From assembly GCF_900475285.1 (NCBI RefSeq), contig NZ_LS483370.1, positions 2,928,001 through 2,992,000 of the forward strand: 64,000 nucleotides of DNA. The letters run 5' to 3'. Shown here piece by piece: positions 36,144 to 44,526 of the stretch. The notes beneath the pieces were generated by a model that did no database searches, was not told the DNA's origin, and saw only the letters and a program-made list of their open reading frames with translations. This DNA comes from Pseudomonas taetrolens (GTDB lineage Bacteria > Pseudomonadota > Gammaproteobacteria > Pseudomonadales > Pseudomonadaceae). The position numbers and the translations under genes were made by a program. Every line of letters starts with the position of its first letter. Within the stretch, counting starts at the first letter, position 1.

Positions 36144-36275
36144 TCACATTGAAGAAAACCGCTTTCGATAGTTACTCGGACTGACCCCGAGACGGCGCGT
36201 GAAGGCTCGGCTGGCGCTGGATGGAATGCTGGTGGAGATCGAGGCGATGGCCGCTTGCAGATGACCAAGAAGCTT
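36144..36275 (-). pseudogene. C-terminal remnant of an AraC/GlxA-type regulator
   Basis: The minus-strand frame ending at 36144 reads SRAFTRRLGVSPSNYRKRF, the last helix-turn-helix of a GlxA/FtrA-type AraC regulator. Only about 40 matching residues remain and the sequence upstream in frame is unrelated, so this is a fragment left by a deletion or insertion in this patch. Confidence 0.6.
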
Positions 36276-36359
36276 TCTGCTGTTTTTGATCGCAGAACGC
36301 GCGTGACGGAAGTTGCGTGCGTCTAACCGCATCAGGCAGCAATCGGCGGAAGCATCGGC

Positions 36360-37475
36360 TCACAGCATAATCCGCTCGCTATCCCCCAGAAAAACCGTCC
36401 CATGCATGAAGGTCTCTCGCTCATCGGCTGTGGTCAGGGCAAACTTTGCGATGTGGGTATGCGCGACCCTTCTCAGCTCTTCCCGCCACCGCTCACGCGT
36501 TTGCTCATCATCAATGTTGCGCCCATCAAGCACCTCGGGCGGATAGGCAGCTGCAAGGTCAACCGGTATGGCATGGAGCGTGCCGATGCGCGAACGCAGG
36601 TTCACGGTCGACAGCTCCACAATCAACCCGGTCGGCCCCTTGGCCATCAATTGCCTGAGAACCTTCAGCTTGTTTTTCGCCGAGAAGCTCGTCGCCTTGA
36701 GCAAACTGTTGTAGTAGGGCTTGAAGTAATTGATAAGGCCCGCTTCGACCAGCGACACAACTTCATGGCGCTTCAGACGCACGCCCTGCAAGCGCTTGAA
36801 GTGTGCCAGGTCGGCGTTGTCGTCCGCCTGGGCATCGACGTTGAAATCGCCGCCATTGCTGACCACCGTGCGCCCGTGCTCGAAGCGATACAGCAACAGC
36901 AAAACCTCGTGCTCGTAGAAGTTGGTGAGCGTGTCGGCAAGGATCCTCTGCAGGGTGCTGTGGCATTGCAGCCTGTCCAGCGCCGTGCGCGCACGGGTTC
37001 GGCCAATCCCCTGCCCCACATACAGCACCTCCATCGCGGTGTCTTCATCGGCAAGCTCATGTTCCGATGCCGCGATGATCACGCTAGCCGACATCATCTG
37101 CTTGCCACAGGGTGTTATAGCAACCATCGCGGCACCATTGACCGCGATAGCGACATCCACGATCGGCACATCTGCGGGGATGGAGCTTTCTGGAATTTCG
37201 TAGACAAACGGCACCGCCACCATGCCCTGCGCACGGCGAACCAGGAAGTTGCCGGTTACGGTCCGGCCGCTGAGGCTGAAACTCTCCGGCTGCAGGTACA
37301 CCCGGGGGCGGCGGACGATGAGGTAGATGTTGCAGTTCTGCAGCGCCGCAAGGTGTGCGGGCTCGTACTTCACATTGTAGAGATCTGCGGGGGTGAGCAT
37401 TGCAGGGTCGCTGGAGTACAGGTGGGCTGCGCCTTCCATGGAATACAAACGTTGCACGTTGTTGATGTCGTTCAT
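36360..37475 (-). CDS. Unknown protein with divergent GIY-YIG nuclease-like motifs
   Basis: A 371-residue protein. Residues 150-172 read VLYVGQ followed by an Arg-rich helix and RLQCHST, like the start of a GIY-YIG domain, and 244-256 (E..LINYFKPYYN) match the family's catalytic Glu and Asn region. A 70-residue insert lies between them. Residues 1-145 are unrecognised. GAGG lies about 10 bases before the ATG at 37475. It lies near an HNH-like gene in an accessory patch. DNA cleavage is inferred from motifs only. Confidence 0.68.
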   Translation of the reverse strand: MNDINNVQRLYSMEGAAHLYSSDPAMLTPADLYNVKYEPAHLAALQNCNIYLIVRRPRVYLQPESFSLSGRTVTGNFLVRRAQGMVAVPFVYEIPESSIPADVPIVDVAIAVNGAAMVAITPCGKQMMSASVIIAASEHELADEDTAMEVLYVGQGIGRTRARTALDRLQCHSTLQRILADTLTNFYEHEVLLLLYRFEHGRTVVSNGGDFNVDAQADDNADLAHFKRLQGVRLKRHEVVSLVEAGLINYFKPYYNSLLKATSFSAKNKLKVLRQLMAKGPTGLIVELSTVNLRSRIGTLHAIPVDLAAAYPPEVLDGRNIDDEQTRERWREELRRVAHTHIAKFALTTADERETFMHGTVFLGDSERIML

Positions 37476-37517
37476 GGCATCCGGTCCTCAATTCCTTTGA
37501 GTGTGTTGCGTCAGCTC

Positions 37518-37859
37518 TCAATAATCCAACGTAGCCTTCGTCTGCTGACAAGTCGCCAGCTGGCCGCGCACCTTGCCATACAGCGCTTTGGTCTCCATCG
37601 ACTGCACTGCCTGGGTGTCGGCATAGTCCTTGCGGATGACGTCGAAGTCGGCCTTGGTTTTGGTCAGGTGTTCGACGCACTGGTTGATGGTTTGCCGGGT
37701 CAGCGTTCTGGTGCCGCTGGAGTTTGGGATGCCTTGCGGGCGGGCATCGAACGCTACGCTGATTGCGCCGATCTTGGTGCGGGCGGTCTTCTCTCTGTCC
37801 TCGCCGCAGCCTGTTAGTATCGATGCGATTGCAAGACCGAGTACACATTGCTTGATCAA
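37518..37859 (-). CDS. Small predicted lipoprotein
   Basis: A 113-residue protein with a lipoprotein signal peptide and lipobox LTGC (Cys18). The mature part is Lys/Thr/Gln-rich with two further Cys residues (about 61 and 105) that could pair. AAGGA lies 6 bases before the ATG at 37859. Its stop is 42 bases upstream of the GIY-YIG-like gene start on the same strand, so they may share a transcript. No family is recognised. Confidence 0.72.
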   Translation of the reverse strand: MIKQCVLGLAIASILTGCGEDREKTARTKIGAISVAFDARPQGIPNSSGTRTLTRQTINQCVEHLTKTKADFDVIRKDYADTQAVQSMETKALYGKVRGQLATCQQTKATLDY

Positions 37860-38139
37860 TGGAAATTCCTTTTAGTGGTTGATCGTCTGTAGCTCAAGTT
37901 CTGGTGAGCGAGCCATCCTAGCAGAGCCGGCTATGGAGTCTCGGTCCGTCGACCTACGTCCAGCTGCCACCCTTTTTTCTTGACGGCAAAATAAAGTGCA
38001 GCGCAGCCATTGTTGAAAATATCTGCATGCTGAAGATAGCTGCAGACCGCCCGCACAATTCACACTCCCTTGAAGAGAGTTTTGACCGGCATCGCCCCAT
38101 TGCAAACGTTCGAGAATCGCTGCTTCTGCAATAGGCTAG

Positions 38140-38499
38140 CTAGTCGGCAAGCTCGACGTAACTAGACTCGCCCCCACCCGTCGCACCAGATAACCATCCC
38201 CAGACAAAGTGAAGCGTAGTGAGCCCATGTTGGTCTTGGCCAATCTCGCCGCGCGACCAGCCAGCGAGGATCTCATCCTCAGTGGTAATGCAGTGATAAA
38301 GAAGCTCGATGGTGTTGCGGCCTGTCACCCGACCCACTTGAGAGCCCATGCGGATGCGGCCACCCCGGTAAGTGCCGGTGATGGCCCCACCGTCGACGAG
38401 ATAATGAAATACCGTTCCGTTGCCCGATAGCCCGTGGGTGTTGTTGGCTACGGTGAATCGACGGTTGTTCAACCGTTCGTGAATTTCGGAACTTGCCAT
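38140..38499 (-). CDS. Small uncharacterised beta-rich protein (N-acetylglutamate-synthase-like annotation family)
   Basis: A 119-residue protein with NRRFTV at the start, GTVFHYLVDGGAITGTYRGG in the middle and LHFVWGWLSG near the end. This pattern fits a family of small cytosolic proteins, often labelled N-acetylglutamate synthase without evidence; no acetyltransferase motif is visible. Treat as unknown. The 280 bases before the lipoprotein gene (37860-38139) contain nothing recognisable. Confidence 0.68.
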   Translation of the reverse strand: MASSEIHERLNNRRFTVANNTHGLSGNGTVFHYLVDGGAITGTYRGGRIRMGSQVGRVTGRNTIELLYHCITTEDEILAGWSRGEIGQDQHGLTTLHFVWGWLSGATGGGESSYVELAD

Positions 38500-38576
38500 A
38501 AGCCGCTTGCCCTTAACTGGTAATCCATTTCAGAACGCACAGCCTATATCTAGATGGTTGGGGCTTCCATCTGAAT

Positions 38577-38660
38577 GTCTGCTATGGGTCGAAAGCGGTC
38601 ACTCGCCAACGTCCGCTTTTGGCCGAAAGCAGCCCTTCGTGAGGGGCTACTGTCGGTCAG
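38577..38660. repeat. Degenerate hairpin element
   Basis: GGTCGAAAGCGG is followed 14 bases later by CCGCTTTTGGCC, its near-complement, and then a CCCTTCGTGAGGGG hairpin. The same style of sequence appears at 34836 and 35938. It lies in the 438-base gene-free stretch before the dehalogenase-like gene. Confidence 0.5.
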
Positions 38661-38937
38661 AAGCGAACGCCCGAAAACGTGCTCAAACAAGTGGCTGATT
38701 TCAGGGGTGGTGTCAGTTGCCTCATTACTTCGGCGCGATGAATTGTGGAGCGCGCTACCTTGTCAGGTATCGTAAAGGGCGGGTCTGAATATGGGGCTGT
38801 GCTTGCTCGCAATGGGACCCGATCGAGCGCCAGTTATCTTTTGAACACGCTTCATGAACAATATCACCACACTTTGCGACTTTTTCTTCAGCGCCAACGC
38901 TTTCAGGATGTAGGCAACTACAACAAGGAGTCACCCC

Positions 38938-39813
38938 ATGTTTGCCGGATTCCTCAAAGACCAGCGTCACGTCAACGGCGTGAACATTGCCTATCGCATT
39001 GGCGGCAGCGGGCCGGGCCTGCTGTTGCTACACGGTCATCCACAGACCCATGTCATTTGGCACAAGGTCGCCGAACAACTGGCCGAGCATTTCACCGTGA
39101 TCGCCGCCGACCTGCGCGGTTACGGTGACAGCGGTAAGCCGCTAGCCAACGACCAACACACCAGCTACTCGAAACGTGAAATGGCCAAGGATGCTGTGGA
39201 GCTGATGAAGTCCCTGGGCTTCGAACGGTTCTCGGTACTGGCCCACGATCGTGGCGCCCGCGTGGCCCATCGCCTGGGGCTGGATCATCCCGCTGCCGTG
39301 CAACGCATGGTGCTGCTCGACATCGCGCCGACCCTGTCGATGTACGCGCAAACTCACGAAGCCTTTGCCCGTGCCTATTGGCATTGGTTCTTCCTGATCC
39401 TCCCGGCGCCGCTGCCGGAAACCTTGATCGAAGCCGATCCCGAATCCTACCTGCGCAGCGTGATGGGAAGTCGCAGCGCCGGGCTTAAACCCTTTACCCC
39501 CGAGGCCTTTAGCGAATACCTGCGCTGCCTGCAACTGCCAGGCTCTGCCAGCGGAATCTGCGAGGACTACCGCGCCAGCGCCAGTATTGATCTGGAGCAT
39601 GATCGTGCCGACATCGAAGCCGACCGTCATCTGAACCTGCCATTACTGGTTCTGTGGGGTGCCAAAGGCACGGTCGGACGCTGCTTCGAACCGCTCAAGG
39701 AGTGGCAACAGGTCGCCACCGATGTCCGTGGCAAGGCGTTGCCCGTCGGCCATTACATCGCCGAAGAAGCCCCTGAACTGTTGCTCGCCGAAGCCTTGGC
39801 TTTCCTGCGCTGA
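38938..39813 (+). CDS. Fluoroacetate-dehalogenase-like alpha/beta hydrolase
   Basis: A 291-residue alpha/beta hydrolase matching haloacetate dehalogenase H-1/FAcD. The nucleophile is Asp104 in AHDRGARVAHR, with Arg105 and Arg108 placed to bind the carboxylate, acid Asp128, and His272 in VGHYIAEEAPE. His149-Trp150 (YWHWFF) and Tyr211 (CEDYRA) align with the three residues that hold the halide. An ordinary esterase would have Ser here. AAGGAG precedes the ATG. It sits upstream of dctA, so the product may be an organic acid taken into central metabolism. Fluoride specificity is not certain. Confidence 0.85.
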   Translation: MFAGFLKDQRHVNGVNIAYRIGGSGPGLLLLHGHPQTHVIWHKVAEQLAEHFTVIAADLRGYGDSGKPLANDQHTSYSKREMAKDAVELMKSLGFERFSVLAHDRGARVAHRLGLDHPAAVQRMVLLDIAPTLSMYAQTHEAFARAYWHWFFLILPAPLPETLIEADPESYLRSVMGSRSAGLKPFTPEAFSEYLRCLQLPGSASGICEDYRASASIDLEHDRADIEADRHLNLPLLVLWGAKGTVGRCFEPLKEWQQVATDVRGKALPVGHYIAEEAPELLLAEALAFLR

Positions 39814-39910
39814 CATTCGTATCTCACTGATCTGAACCAACCTCTCACCGCGGGTCATCACCGGCCTGCGGCGGGATAGTTATGCCTGAAATACGCTGGA
39901 GATAATAAAA

Positions 39911-41215
39911 ATGACAATCAGAAAACTGCTGGCAACTCTCTATGTACAGGTCATCATCGCGATCGCCCTAGGCATTGTGATCGGTCACTACTGGCCTCAG
40001 ATTGGCGTCGACCTCAAGCCGTTGGGCGACGGATTCATCAAGCTGATCAAGATGATCATCGGCCCGATCATCTTCTGCACGGTGGTCTCGGGAATCACCA
40101 GCATGCACGACGTGAAGCAAGTCGGTCGGGTGGGCAGCAAGGCATTGCTGTATTTCGAAATCGTCTCGAGCATAGCCCTGGTCATTGGACTGTTGGCGGC
40201 ACACCTGTTGCAACCCGGTGCGGGCTTCAACATCGACGTCAACACCCTCGATTCATCCACGATTGCCGGGTTTGTAGGCCAGGCCGAACACGGCGTAGGG
40301 ATTATCGGTTTTCTGCTGCATGTGATTCCAACGACCTTTTTTGATGCGTTCTCTAAGGGTGAAATTCTGCCCGTACTGTTTGTTTCGGTGTTGTTCGGCA
40401 TTGCGCTGGTGATGGTCGGAGAAAAGGGTCGGCCGTTGGTGAGTGTGATCAATCAGGCCAGCGAAGTTTTCTTCCGCATTGTCGGCATCATCAGTCGCGT
40501 GGCACCGATCGGAGCGTTTGGCGCGATTGCATTTACCATTGGAAAGTACGGCCTTGGCTCGCTGTTGCCGCTGCTGAAACTGATTGGGACCTTTTATCTG
40601 ACAGCGTTCATTTTCATTGCCTGCGTACTTGGCGGTATTGCCCGCTATGCCGGCTTCAGCATTTGTAAACTGATGGCGTACATCAAAGCCGAACTTTTGA
40701 TCGTGCTCGGCACCAGCTCTTCGGAATCGGCGCTGCCACAACTGATTCAGAAACTCGAAAACCTTGGTGCGTCCAAAGGTGTAGTCGGGATCGTTGTTCC
40801 AACCGGATACACCTTCAACCTGGACGGAACCAATATCTATATGACCTTGGCGGTGTTGTTCCTTGCTCAGGCGACCAACATCGATTTGAGTCTTGAGCAA
40901 CAACTGACCTTGCTGGCAGTGGCCATGCTCACCTCCAAAGGTGCCGGCGCAGTGGTCGGTGCGGGTTTCGTCGCGCTCGCTGCGAGCCTTGCGGTAGTGC
41001 CGACCGTACCTGTGGCGGCGATGGTGCTGATCCTAGGCGTCGACCGCTTCATGGCTGAATGTCGAGCCCTGACCAACATCATAGGCAATGCCGTCGCAGC
41101 CCTGGTAGTGGCGGCCTGGGAAGGTGAACTGGACCGAAGCAAGATGGCACCGATTGCCCTCAAGCGCGGCCGTCATGTACCGGCAGCCGTAGCGGCCAAG
41201 CTTTCCACCGAATAA
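39911..41215 (+). CDS. dctA: C4-dicarboxylate/proton symporter
   Basis: A 434-residue DAACS-family carrier. Visible signatures: [16 protein letters not shown] in the first third, the serine-rich [12 protein letters not shown] re-entrant loop, and [20 protein letters not shown]. It imports succinate, malate, fumarate and relatives. GGAGATAAT precedes the ATG at 39911. It is upstream of an RraA-type aldolase and a LeuCD-type pair, so here it may bring in the dicarboxylate those enzymes process; it could also be a paralogue of the housekeeping dctA. Confidence 0.92.
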   Translation: MTIRKLLATLYVQVIIAIALGIVIGHYWPQIGVDLKPLGDGFIKLIKMIIGPIIFCTVVSGITSMHDVKQVGRVGSKALLYFEIVSSIALVIGLLAAHLLQPGAGFNIDVNTLDSSTIAGFVGQAEHGVGIIGFLLHVIPTTFFDAFSKGEILPVLFVSVLFGIALVMVGEKGRPLVSVINQASEVFFRIVGIISRVAPIGAFGAIAFTIGKYGLGSLLPLLKLIGTFYLTAFIFIACVLGGIARYAGFSICKLMAYIKAELLIVLGTSSSESALPQLIQKLENLGASKGVVGIVVPTGYTFNLDGTNIYMTLAVLFLAQATNIDLSLEQQLTLLAVAMLTSKGAGAVVGAGFVALAASLAVVPTVPVAAMVLILGVDRFMAECRALTNIIGNAVAALVVAAWEGELDRSKMAPIALKRGRHVPAAVAAKLSTE

Positions 41216-41239
41216 GTCGCCCCCTGCGCAGATGCCATG

Positions 41240-41259
41240 CTGGCGGTTAATGCCGCCAG
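41240..41259 (+). terminator. Hairpin after dctA
   Basis: CTGGCGG and CCGCCAG pair across a 6-base loop 24 bases after the dctA stop; a T8 run occurs only about 30 bases later. Probably a terminator or a transcript-stabilising hairpin. Confidence 0.5.
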
Positions 41260-41351
41260 TACCACGCGCCCGCTTCGAATCGCGACACATTTTTTTTCAT
41301 ATTGCGAAGTTTACTACTGAAAGCCGGCACCAGCTGGCCACGAGGATGTTC

Positions 41352-42047
41352 ATGTTTGATGTCGTCACTTCGGGCAAATGGCCCACTGGCTACCTGATCA
41401 ATCCCAATGCAGAACCTCTTGATCCCGGGTGGCTAAAGCACTTCAGCAACATCCCTGCAGCCGCCGTCAGTGATTGCTTGGGACGCAATGTTGGCGGCCT
41501 TGGCCTTCGCCCTTTTCACGGCAACACACCAATGTTGGGGAGTGCCTTGACGGTAAGAGTACGTCCTGGTGACAACCTGATGATCCTGAAAGCGATACAA
41601 ATGGCGCGACCCGGCGATGTACTCGTGATTGATGGCAGTGCGGATCTCACCCGTGCAGTCTTTGGTGGAGTCATGCGGGCAATGGCGCTGAAGGCGGGCA
41701 TCGTTGGCGTAGTCATCAATGGGGCACTGCGTGACGTCGATGAATGGCAGACGGGGGCACTGCCGGCCTACGCTATTGCTGGGGTCCATCGTGGTCCGAG
41801 TACCGATGGTGGCGGCGAGATTAATGTTCCGATCTCTTGCGCTGGCATGTTGGTGACACCTGGTGACTTGATGATTGGCGACGAAGATGGCGTAGTTGCT
41901 GCCGCCCGATCCGAACTGCCTGAACTGCTCATACGTTGCCTGGACTTGCTAGCTCGCGAAAAAGCTACGCTCGCGGCGATTGAGGCTGGAACACTCGATC
42001 CGGATCGGTTTGATGCCATTTTGCGCGCAAAAGGCTGTCCGATTTAG
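41352..42047 (+). CDS. RraA-like / HMG-CHA aldolase family protein
   Basis: A 231-residue protein of the class II 4-hydroxy-4-methyl-2-oxoglutarate aldolase/RraA family. Features: AAVSDCLGRNVGG near 33, PGDVLVIDGSADLTRAVFGG near 88, and NGALRDVDEW near 123, where the Arg-Asp pair binds substrate and metal in this family. GAGG lies 6 bases before the ATG at 41352; ATG 41346 is too close to it. Between dctA and a LeuCD-type pair it probably cleaves a branched hydroxy-dicarboxylate to pyruvate, or decarboxylates oxaloacetate. The RNase E inhibitor role is less likely. Confidence 0.85.
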   Translation: MFDVVTSGKWPTGYLINPNAEPLDPGWLKHFSNIPAAAVSDCLGRNVGGLGLRPFHGNTPMLGSALTVRVRPGDNLMILKAIQMARPGDVLVIDGSADLTRAVFGGVMRAMALKAGIVGVVINGALRDVDEWQTGALPAYAIAGVHRGPSTDGGGEINVPISCAGMLVTPGDLMIGDEDGVVAAARSELPELLIRCLDLLAREKATLAAIEAGTLDPDRFDAILRAKGCPI

Positions 42048-42048
42048 T

Positions 42049-42310
42049 TTGACCAGCGTATTCGGTACAACCCAGGTCGTCGCATGAGGGTTATCACTGG
42101 CGCTGGCTGCGCCGACCACCGTTGTGGCTCTCTTGATTTATGCACTCCATGACCACGTTGATTGGAATATTGGCATTCCGATAACGCCAGACGGGGGGAA
42201 TTAAGGTTGCTCATGCCTTGCCGGAGAAGAAGGCTCCCTACTTCTTTCTGTCTATTTCTGTTGCGTACGGCACTGCTCATGCGCAAGGCATGCCCCCAAT
42301 TGACCGTCCA
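42049..42310 (+). pseudogene. Decayed TauE/SafE (TSUP) permease C-terminus
   Basis: In one plus frame, 42049-42204 reads VFGTTQVVA, a TGA stop, then GLSLALAAPTTVVALLIYAL and HDHVDWNIGIP, which resembles the second half of a TSUP sulfite/organosulfonate exporter. After a frame change, 42205-42310 reads pieces like VAHALPEK and SFCLFLLRTALLM, fitting its end. The stop and frameshifts show it is dead. The first half is missing. It fills most of the 400-base gap between the RraA and LeuC-like genes. Confidence 0.55.
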
Positions 42311-42448
42311 TAAAAACTTCATCCGATTATTCACAAGTCGTGCGCAACGCCTTCACCTTATCGCTATTGATGCAAGATCTGCGGCGAAAATATGCTGTGC
42401 ATATGGTGTACCCGTTATCTCGCTTAATACATAGAAAGAGCCGACCCA

Positions 42449-43870
42449 ATGAACAGTCCCAGAACGCTCTACCAGAAGCACATCGACAGCCACACTGTTT
42501 GTGCTCTCGACGATCAAGGCCATGTGCTTTTGTACATTGACCGCCAGGTCGCTAATGAATACACAAGCCCACAAGCCTTCAGTGGTATGCGAGCATCAGG
42601 CCGCCAGGTCTGGCGCCCGAGCGCTACTCTCGCGGTGGTCGACCACGTTAACCCAACGGCTCCAGTTCGTGTTGCCACCATGCCGGACACAGGAGGCGCA
42701 CAGCAGGTCTCTTACTTCGAAGAGAACTGCCGGGACTTCGGAATTGAGCTGTTCGATGTTCTCGATAAACGTCAAGGCATTGAGCACGTCGTCGCGCCCG
42801 AGCAAGGCTTCATACTGCCGGGCATGGTAGTCGCGGCCGGTGACAGTCATACCACGACCTATGGTGCATTGGGCGCATTTGGTTTCGGTATCGGCACCTC
42901 TGAAATAGAACACTTGCTGGCATCGCAGACGCTGGTCTACAAGCGTTTGAAGACCATGCGTGTAACGGTGAACGGTTTACTCGGAACCGGCGTCACATCC
43001 AAAGACATCATCATGGCCCTGATCGAAAAGATTGGCGCTTCGGGCGCCACAGGCTACGCCATTGAGTTCGCGGGACCGGCGATTAATGACCTCAGCGTTG
43101 AAGCCCGAATGACCATCTGCAACATGGCCGTGGAGGCTGGGGCCAGAGGTGCCTTCATGGCACCGGATGATAAGGTCTTTGCCTATCTGCAATTTAAACC
43201 CCGCGCGCCTCAAAACGAAATGTGGGACCAGGCAGTCGCAACATGGAAAGGGCTGTATAGCGACGAGGGTGCTCTGTTTGATCGCGAAGTTATCCTCGAC
43301 GTTGGTGCCCTGGAACCCATGGTCACCTGGGGTACCAGCCCTGATCAGGCCGCGCCGGTTGGCAGTCGTGTGCCAGACCCCGCCACTCAACCAGACCTCA
43401 TATTGCGTCAGGGCATGCAACGGGCCCTTGACTATATGGGCCTGGCACCCGGAATGCCGCTCAGCGATGTGATGATTAGCCATGCGTTCATCGGTTCCTG
43501 CACCAATGCCAGGATTGAAGACTTGCGTGATGTCGCACGGGTGGTGCGCGGGAAACGAGTTGCTGCCCATGTACGAGCAATGATCGTCCCGGGATCGACC
43601 TTGGTGCGTCACCAAGCCGAAGACGAAGGGCTCGCGCAGATTTTCCTGGATGCGGGTTTTGAGTGGCGGCAATCGGGCTGCTCGATGTGCCTGGCCATGA
43701 ATGATGACGTGCTCGCACCAGGTGACCGGTGTGCATCAAGCACCAACCGCAACTTTGAAGGCCGTCAGGGCGCCGGTGCGCGCACTCATCTGATGAGCCC
43801 GGCGATGGTCGCGGCGGCGGCGATTACGGGGCATTTGACTGACGTTCGATCTTTCGCTTTGGAGGCTTGA
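42449..43870 (+). CDS. LeuC-type (aconitase family) dehydratase large subunit
   Basis: A 473-residue aconitase-superfamily large subunit. The 4Fe-4S cysteines are Cys351 (FIGSCTNAR), Cys411 and Cys414 (SGCSMCLAMN), almost the numbering of E. coli LeuC. GDSHTTTYGALG and FGFGIGTSEIEH are further family motifs. It is followed 3 bases later by the matching small subunit. No leuB or leuA is near, and the neighbours are dctA, an aldolase and LysR, so I favour a catabolic (de)hydratase of a dicarboxylate (citraconate, maleate or similar) over leucine synthesis. Confidence 0.9.
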   Translation: MNSPRTLYQKHIDSHTVCALDDQGHVLLYIDRQVANEYTSPQAFSGMRASGRQVWRPSATLAVVDHVNPTAPVRVATMPDTGGAQQVSYFEENCRDFGIELFDVLDKRQGIEHVVAPEQGFILPGMVVAAGDSHTTTYGALGAFGFGIGTSEIEHLLASQTLVYKRLKTMRVTVNGLLGTGVTSKDIIMALIEKIGASGATGYAIEFAGPAINDLSVEARMTICNMAVEAGARGAFMAPDDKVFAYLQFKPRAPQNEMWDQAVATWKGLYSDEGALFDREVILDVGALEPMVTWGTSPDQAAPVGSRVPDPATQPDLILRQGMQRALDYMGLAPGMPLSDVMISHAFIGSCTNARIEDLRDVARVVRGKRVAAHVRAMIVPGSTLVRHQAEDEGLAQIFLDAGFEWRQSGCSMCLAMNDDVLAPGDRCASSTNRNFEGRQGAGARTHLMSPAMVAAAAITGHLTDVRSFALEA

Positions 43871-43873
43871 AAC

Positions 43874-44479
43874 ATGCAACCTTTTACCTTGGTAACCGGC
43901 AGTGCAGCGCCGTTGTTGGCGTCCAACATCGACACCGACGTCATCATGCCCAAGCAGTTCCTCAAGGGTATTGATCGCAAGGGGCTGGACCGAGGCCTGT
44001 TCTTCGATCTGCGGTTCCTCAAGTCCGGCACGCCCAACCCCGAATTCATCCTCAATCAGCCCGCCTGGAACGATGCCGCGTTTCTAGTGGTCGGGCCTAA
44101 CTTTGGTTGTGGATCAAGCCGCGAGCATGCCGTCTGGGGCTTGAAGCAAGTCGGTATCAGAGCACTCATTGGCACCAGCTTTGCCGGGATTTTTTATGAC
44201 AACTGCCAGCGAAATGGCCTGCTGGCCATTCAGGTGTCCGAAGCGCAACTGAAACAAATTGCAGGTGTGATCAGCAACGCAGAAACCGCGAAGATCAACG
44301 TGAACCTGCCAGAGCAAAGAATCGAGTTGGCTGATGGTGCAGTTGTTCACTTCGAGATTGATCAGTTGCGCAAGCAATCGCTGCTGTTGGGTCTAGATGC
44401 CATTGGCACCACGCTTCAGCGTGTTAAGGAAATTCGGAGCTTTGAAGCCCGGCATCTGTCGGAAAATCCATGGTTGTGA
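43874..44479 (+). CDS. LeuD-type dehydratase small subunit
   Basis: A 201-residue swivel-domain subunit: SNIDTDVIMPKQFLKGIDRK at the start and GPNFGCGSSREHAVWGLK in the middle, the substrate-carboxylate-binding loop. GGAGG inside the end of the large-subunit gene lies 8 bases before the ATG at 43874. It pairs with the LeuC-type protein. Substrate is not determined by these motifs. Confidence 0.92.
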   Translation: MQPFTLVTGSAAPLLASNIDTDVIMPKQFLKGIDRKGLDRGLFFDLRFLKSGTPNPEFILNQPAWNDAAFLVVGPNFGCGSSREHAVWGLKQVGIRALIGTSFAGIFYDNCQRNGLLAIQVSEAQLKQIAGVISNAETAKINVNLPEQRIELADGAVVHFEIDQLRKQSLLLGLDAIGTTLQRVKEIRSFEARHLSENPWL

Positions 44480-44526
44480 CGCAAGCAGTGTTGGCGGCGG
44501 ATTTCCGATTGATCCCCGCCAGCGCC

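Noticed and set aside
36402..37817. 471-residue plus-strand frame opposite the GIY-YIG-like gene
   Set aside because: Composition is Arg/His/Gly-rich with no motif; the minus strand has a ribosome binding site and nuclease-like motifs.
43874..44479. Assignment of the LeuCD-type pair to leucine biosynthesis
   Set aside because: No leuA or leuB nearby and neighbours are dicarboxylate uptake and aldolase genes; the biosynthetic role is not excluded but is less likely.
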